Origin: Berghia stephanieae
Taxonomy: Eukaryota > Mollusca > Gastropoda > Nudibranchia > Aeolidiidae
Assembly (NCBI GenBank): GCA_034508935.3
Contig: CM067450.1
Location: forward strand, 8,436,102 to 8,500,101
Length of the DNA stretch: 64,000 bases
Direction of reading: 5' to 3'
The translations under genes and the position numbers were made by a program. Of this stretch, positions 59,737-64,000 are shown piece by piece (within the stretch, counting starts at the first letter, position 1; every line of letters starts with the position of its first letter). The notes beneath the pieces are model-generated. The model saw only the letters and a program-made list of their open reading frames with translations, searched no databases and was not told where the DNA came from.

Positions 59737-60120
59737 CTTGACCTCCCATAGTGGGCAGGAAGGTCCAACATGCTTTCCGTCTTTGTCTTGGAATGGGATT
59801 ACTTGGTTTTGTCCTAGCCCTGGCCAGAGTCCTTGACTGGGTGGGGAATCAGTCAAATGTATAGTTATAGTTTTGGGAGATATTTTTTTTCATTGTAAAT
59901 CATCTCTCTGTTATGTACTGTTACTTTTTTTTTTTTTTAGTTTACATTATAATGGTTTGTATACATATGAGTGTATTCCTCTTGGTGGGATCCTGTGCTT
60001 GTGTCTGGATGAGACTTTTAGGCATTCTCAATCTAAGTACAGTGATAATGTGCTCTTGGAATCTACATCTGTTTCCTATTTGAACCCATTCTCCTTCTGT
60101 CTTTCTTTTTCTCGTCTGTT
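59737..60120 (+). mobile_element. R560 retroposon, copy 3 (partial)
   Basis: Forward-oriented match to the reverse strands of copies 1 and 2: CTTTGTCTTGGAATGGGATTACTTGG, CATTGTAAATCATCTCTCTG, GGATGAGACTTTTAGG and ATCTACATCTG. It is more diverged, and the AAAC-tail end is missing. Confidence 0.78.
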
Positions 60121-60188
60121 TTCAAGGGTAAATCTATAACTTTTTGATTATCCCATTTTCTTCCTTTTTACTGACAGTGAAATGACCA

Positions 60189-60582
60189 CAGCATGACTCA
60201 GCGTAGTCTTTGTTGTCTGAGGAGTCGATCACCCTCTGACATTTCCTTAGAGTATTCTCGCATTGGGGCTGCATCGGTGATGCCTGGGTTTTCTTCTTCC
60301 TTAATAGCCTATTTCCTCTTGGGTTGATGGGATTGTATTTAATTTTGCAAGACGATAACTTTAAATTCATCCGTAAATCCCCTCTGCTGTGAATTTCCAT
60401 TACTGTTACTTTAAAACTTATGCAGTTTATGATTTATCAGGTAAGATTTAAGAATTGATTTTAACATTTTTGTTAGATTGCTTGTTTTTTTGTTTCAGCG
60501 GTCTCTCATTATAACCTCAATTGTGTTGGAAGAGACCTAAAGCAACAAACAAACAAAAAAACAAACAGCATGACTCAGCGTA
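60189..60582 (+). mobile_element. Retroposon with (CAAA)n tail and 17-bp target duplication
   Basis: CAGCATGACTCAGCGTA occurs at 60189-60205 and 60566-60582. The 3' 110 bp (GTTAGATTGCTTG...GCGGTCTCTCATTATAACC...GAGACCTAAAGCAACAAAC) match the ends of the units at 61715-62065 and 63326-63728. The 5' part (60206-60360) weakly resembles the SINE-3 sequence after the right duplication, so the duplicated flank may be longer and decayed. Confidence 0.7.
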
Positions 60583-60782
60583 TGTTCTTTGCTTCGTACC
60601 CGAAAAGTAGAGTTCGATCACCCGCCTCTGCACTGTGTGGCCTTGAGCAAGTGACCTTGCCCTCGCTCAATTTGCGGCGCTGCACTGCGGCTGACGCCTG
60701 GGTTATTTCAGTCTTCCCTTAGAATAGACCCTAGAGAGAAATTTCCCCTATAGGATGAATAAAGGGAATTTTATTTTAAATG
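60566..60782 (+). mobile_element. SINE-3 copy
   Basis: It has a tRNA-like B box (GTTCGATCACC), GTGTGGCCTTGAGCAAGTGA and the tail CCCTAGAGAGAAATTTCCCC...GATGAATAAAGGG, shared with 28735-28915. The stretch 60783-61606 shows nothing else. Confidence 0.65.
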
Positions 60783-61606
60783 TATTGCAAGTACTGTAAA
60801 AGCCTTAAAAATAAACAAAAACAATCCACAATACAATACACCACGTCAGCATGATGAACATTTCCCATTACTGTCACCTTTTAAGAAAAACTTGCCATGC
60901 AGTTTTCATTGATTTTACATCAGCAAGATTAAGAAAGAGTTTTTAACAACGTTCTGTTTCATCTTTCATTTTTTTTCTCTTTTAACCTTTTTCCATTTTT
61001 GACTTTGCATAATCTTTAAATTTTGAATAGGCTGTCTACAGTTAAATTCAATATGTGGGATAGAGGGATCTAAAAAGTAAGAATGTGTAAAATGTGATAA
61101 TCAGTTTGCATTACGATAAAAATCAAATTGTGTGATAGAGTGTCTGACAAAACAGGAAATTTAAAGAAAAAGACATCTCAAAAATGAAATAAAACAAAAG
61201 GTCCCTTCTTTATTGCAATGGGATAATTGTCTTTTGTAGTGTGTTTAAATTACCGAATTTCAACAGCTGTGGAGATCGGCAAAGACAGCAAAAGGGCTAA
61301 AGTTTCTTGCTCACTGAAAATTGGGGTGCCTAGAGGAGAACTGAAATATGGGTCCTAGGGTGAATATTGCAATACCTCAGATCATCTACTAAATTTGATA
61401 TTTTTGATGTGGTTTTTTTTCTTGACATATTCTGTTTGCTTTTCCTGACACAGACCCAAACACAACTTGTAAGATTGCATTACACTTGCTCCCCAATTTT
61501 TATTTTTGGCTTACGTTTTATTCAACACAAGGAAGTCTATTTAAAGACTTGATCTCCATAATTCAGATCTCTCTTTCTTTCTATATATTGTTCCAATTTC
61601 TGAAGC

Positions 61607-62172
61607 CATTAATTTACATACGTACAATGTCTGTCTGGGAAACCGGATATTACTCTTTCTTTCTTTCATTTATTTTAACTTAAACATTGAGATTGTTTGC
61701 CCCTTTATGTGTATGCGGGTGGTTGGATGGGAGCATCACCCTTGAATCATATACCTATGAAGTTTGCATGGGTGTACGATCCGATAGTGATGTCGTTCTT
61801 CTTCTCTTTACTAGCCTATCCTGCTTCTTTGCTTTGTGATTGTATTTTTGACAGGGGATATTTTTTTTTTTTCTGTAAATCTTCTGCCTGTTTGTTCTTG
61901 TTATTTATAATTTAGCTTATGATATCTTTAGTTATGATTTTGATTTACATTTGTACTATTTTTGTTAGATTGCTTGTTTTTTTTGTTTCAGCGGTCTCTC
62001 ATATAACCTCAATTGTGTTGGAGAGACCTAAAGCAACAAACAAAAAAAAAAAAAAAAAAAAAAATCATTAATTTACATAAGTACAATGTCTGTCTGGGAA
62101 ACCGATATTACTCTTTCTTTCTTTCATTTACTTTAACTTAAACATTGAGATTGTTTGCCCCTTTATGTGTAT
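61607..62172 (+). mobile_element. 350-bp retroposon (61715-62065) between 108-bp direct repeats
   Basis: The unit begins GCGGGTGGTTGGATGGGAGC and ends GAGAGACCTAAAGCAACAAAC plus poly-A. The host segment 61607-61714 is repeated at 62066-62172 with only three differences and abuts the unit exactly on both sides, so it looks like an unusually long target-site duplication. Confidence 0.85.
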
Positions 62173-62654
62173 CTTCATCTATCCATATATTTGAATGTAA
62201 GCTCTATCTTAGTTCTACAATTTAAAATCCATTCTTTAACTGGTATCAGATAACATTAGGGAGTGATTGTGATTCAAAACCATATCCACAGTAGAAATTA
62301 TTGTGATTCGAAAGAAATTAAATTTTTAAAAATCCAATAACTTCTTTTTGCCTCCTTGATTCAGAGTCCCTAATTTGAGAGTCGATGAAAATTTGTCTTT
62401 TCATTTCCTTTTTTATTTTAGTTTAAAGAGCTTGTTGTGAATCATTTTAGTGTGCTTGCTCCATTGTTGTTGCTATGACGTGAGTTTGTGTGTATGTGAT
62501 AATTTTCATTGTAAAAATATTATGAAGAGTTTTTTTTTTCATCCATTGCAAAAATCTTATCATTCCAAATGTTGTATATTGTTTAATTTGTTAGGTTTAT
62601 TTATTTATATTTTTTTGTCTTGTGTTTTTTGTTTTTTTACGTTAATTTGTATGA

Positions 62655-62692
<38 letters not shown>

Positions 62693-62780
62693 TATTATTA
62701 TTATTACTATTATTATTATTATTATTATTATTATTGTTATTGTTATTATTATTATTATTATTATTATAATTATTATTATT
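62655..62780. repeat. (ATT)n microsatellite
   Basis: About 125 bp of ATT with few interruptions. The repeat resumes at 63986-64000 beyond the pogo-like element. Confidence 0.97.
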
Positions 62781-62781
62781 A

Positions 62782-63982
62782 CAATCCACTCTGGATAATC
62801 GCAACACCTTGGGATCAGTGAAAATGTTGCAATTAACCGAAGTTGAGTTTCCCGTCCAATATTGCAACATTTTACACATATATGGTAATATCAAATCAGA
62901 TGTTGTAAACATTGTTCTTAGTCCACTTCAGAATGAGCAATTTGATTGAAACAGAAACCGTTTGGCAGCCCTGTAAAGATTTTGGCAAACAAAATCTGTT
63001 TTGATGCAAACCGACATCTTATTCAGTTTGGATTAACGTTCACTCTTTTGTTCTCAATATTTGTAAGAATCAAAGAGATTAGCCATGATGAGAGACAAAA
63101 AGCTCACACCAAACCCATTGGTCACAATGCACAGATATCAATCCTAAAACAAAGGATACTCCCTCAGTCTTCTCTTTACAACTGTCATTGTCTCTACCTG
63201 TTGTCTAGACTATGCCCAGCCCCCTCGACTCCTATCTAATGGTCACTGATGACCTCACAAACCCATACTGCACAGCCCCGCACTCTTTGTCTCTAATTGG
63301 ATGGTGACACCCTACTGTATAATTAGCGGGTGGTTGGATGGGAGCATCACCCTTGAATCATATACCTATGATGTTCGCATGGGTGTACGATCCGATAGTG
63401 ATGTCATTTCTTCTTCTCTTTACTTGCCTATCCTGCTTCTTTGGTTTGTGATTGTATTTTTGACAGGGGATATTTTTATTCTGTAAATCTTCTGCCTGTT
63501 TGTTCTTGGTTATTTATAATTTAGCTTATGATATCTTTAGGTTATGATTTTGATTTACATTTGTACTATTTTTGTTAGATTGCTTGTTTTTTTTGTTTCA
63601 GCGGTCTCTCATATAACCTCAATTTGTTGGAAGAGACCTAAAGCAACAAACAAACAAATCTCTCATATAACCTCATTTGTGTTGGAAGAGACCTAAAGCA
63701 ATAAACAAAACAAAAAACAAAAAAAAAAACTGTATAATTAAGCCCCACCCACTCTATTCTTCAACTGTCATGATTTCACCGATGATGAAAATTAATCATG
63801 AGATTTTGTTCGTATGATTTCTTGAATTTGCCACTTTTTGAGGTTGAAAATTTGTTGCAATTAACTGAATCTTATTGCAATCCACCAGTGACTATTATAT
63901 AGATTTAATTCCGTTTCTTGGGAAATGTTTCGATTAACCGAAAGTTGCAATAAACCGAGCTGCGATTATCTGGAGTGGACTG
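62782..63982. mobile_element. 1.2-kb pogo/Tigger-like TIR element in the (ATT)n tract
   Basis: The ends CAATCCACTCTGGATAATCG and its near-exact complement (CAGTCCACTCCAGATAATCG) are followed on both sides by GGTTAATCG/AATTAACCG words, typical of pogo-like ends. TTA flanks both sides, but in (ATT)n this is uninformative; TA would also fit. No transposase ORF is found. A 350-bp-type retroposon (63326-63728) is nested inside. Confidence 0.72.
63326..63728 (+). mobile_element. 350-bp retroposon, second unit-length copy with duplicated tail
   Basis: The same 5' start as the 61715 copy (GCGGGTGGTTGGATGGGAGC) and very similar throughout, flanked by ACTGTATAATTA at 63314-63325 and 63729-63740. The last 50 bp (TCTCTCATATAACCTC...GAGACCTAAAGCAA) occur twice in tandem before the A-rich tail. 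Both copies sharing a 5' end shows this is a defined unit and not a random truncation. Confidence 0.85.
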
Positions 63983-64000
63983 TTATATTATTATTATTAT

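Noticed and set aside
62450-62821. Tyr-rich 123-aa ORF
   Set aside because: Translation of (ATT)n.

Overview
This window is animal nuclear DNA: AT-rich, full of microsatellites and transposable elements, with genes split into many small GT-AG exons. Two host protein genes can be rebuilt exon by exon. They are the PP2A activator PTPA (minus strand, 10 coding exons, 25934-40557, 315 aa) and the small GTPase RAB14 (plus strand, 8 coding exons, 46916-56390, 214 aa). They lie head to head about 6.4 kb apart, with an intact-looking tRNA-Ala(CGC) gene between them, 218 bp from the PTPA start codon. A third host-type gene, a rhodopsin-like GPCR (9053-10292), resembles the receptor expansions of molluscs. 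It carries a (TA)36 microsatellite in its coding region and an in-frame TAG in TM7. The receptor and the repeat types suggest a marine invertebrate, probably a lophotrochozoan such as a mollusc; no species call is possible from the sequence alone.

Layout. 1-8.6 kb holds a tetranucleotide microsatellite split by a TIR transposon, then decayed LINE pieces (L2/Rex1-like, RTE-like, Jockey-like) and a small fossil of a Gypsy-type integrase. 9-10.3 kb is the receptor. 10.4-16.7 kb is accessory DNA: a long ACC/ATC-type satellite interrupted by a 1.4-kb hAT-type element and by a tRNA-derived SINE. 16.7-21.7 kb holds a decayed mariner and a reverse-strand LINE that is itself split by a Jockey LINE and a 560-bp retroposon. 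22-25.5 kb is gene-poor and AT-rich with a foldback element. 25.9-40.6 kb is PTPA, its introns full of SINEs. 40.8-46.9 kb is the divergent intergenic region: tRNA, foldbacks, a 600-bp microsatellite and polypurine block, a MITE and three look-alike hairpins. 46.9-56.4 kb is RAB14, whose second intron holds a TTAA-flanked Kolobok/Mutator-like transposon inserted cleanly inside a SINE. 56.4-64 kb is the RAB14 3' region followed by young retroposons, one flanked by a 108-bp duplication, and a pogo-like element.

The host genes do housekeeping work: PTPA activates PP2A and RAB14 directs endosome-Golgi traffic. No operon-like system is present. The unusual material is in the mobile elements: nested insertions with readable target-site duplications, repeated landing in microsatellites, a transposase with a UGA at its CxxH cysteine codon, and a receptor whose reading frame depends on a dinucleotide repeat length.
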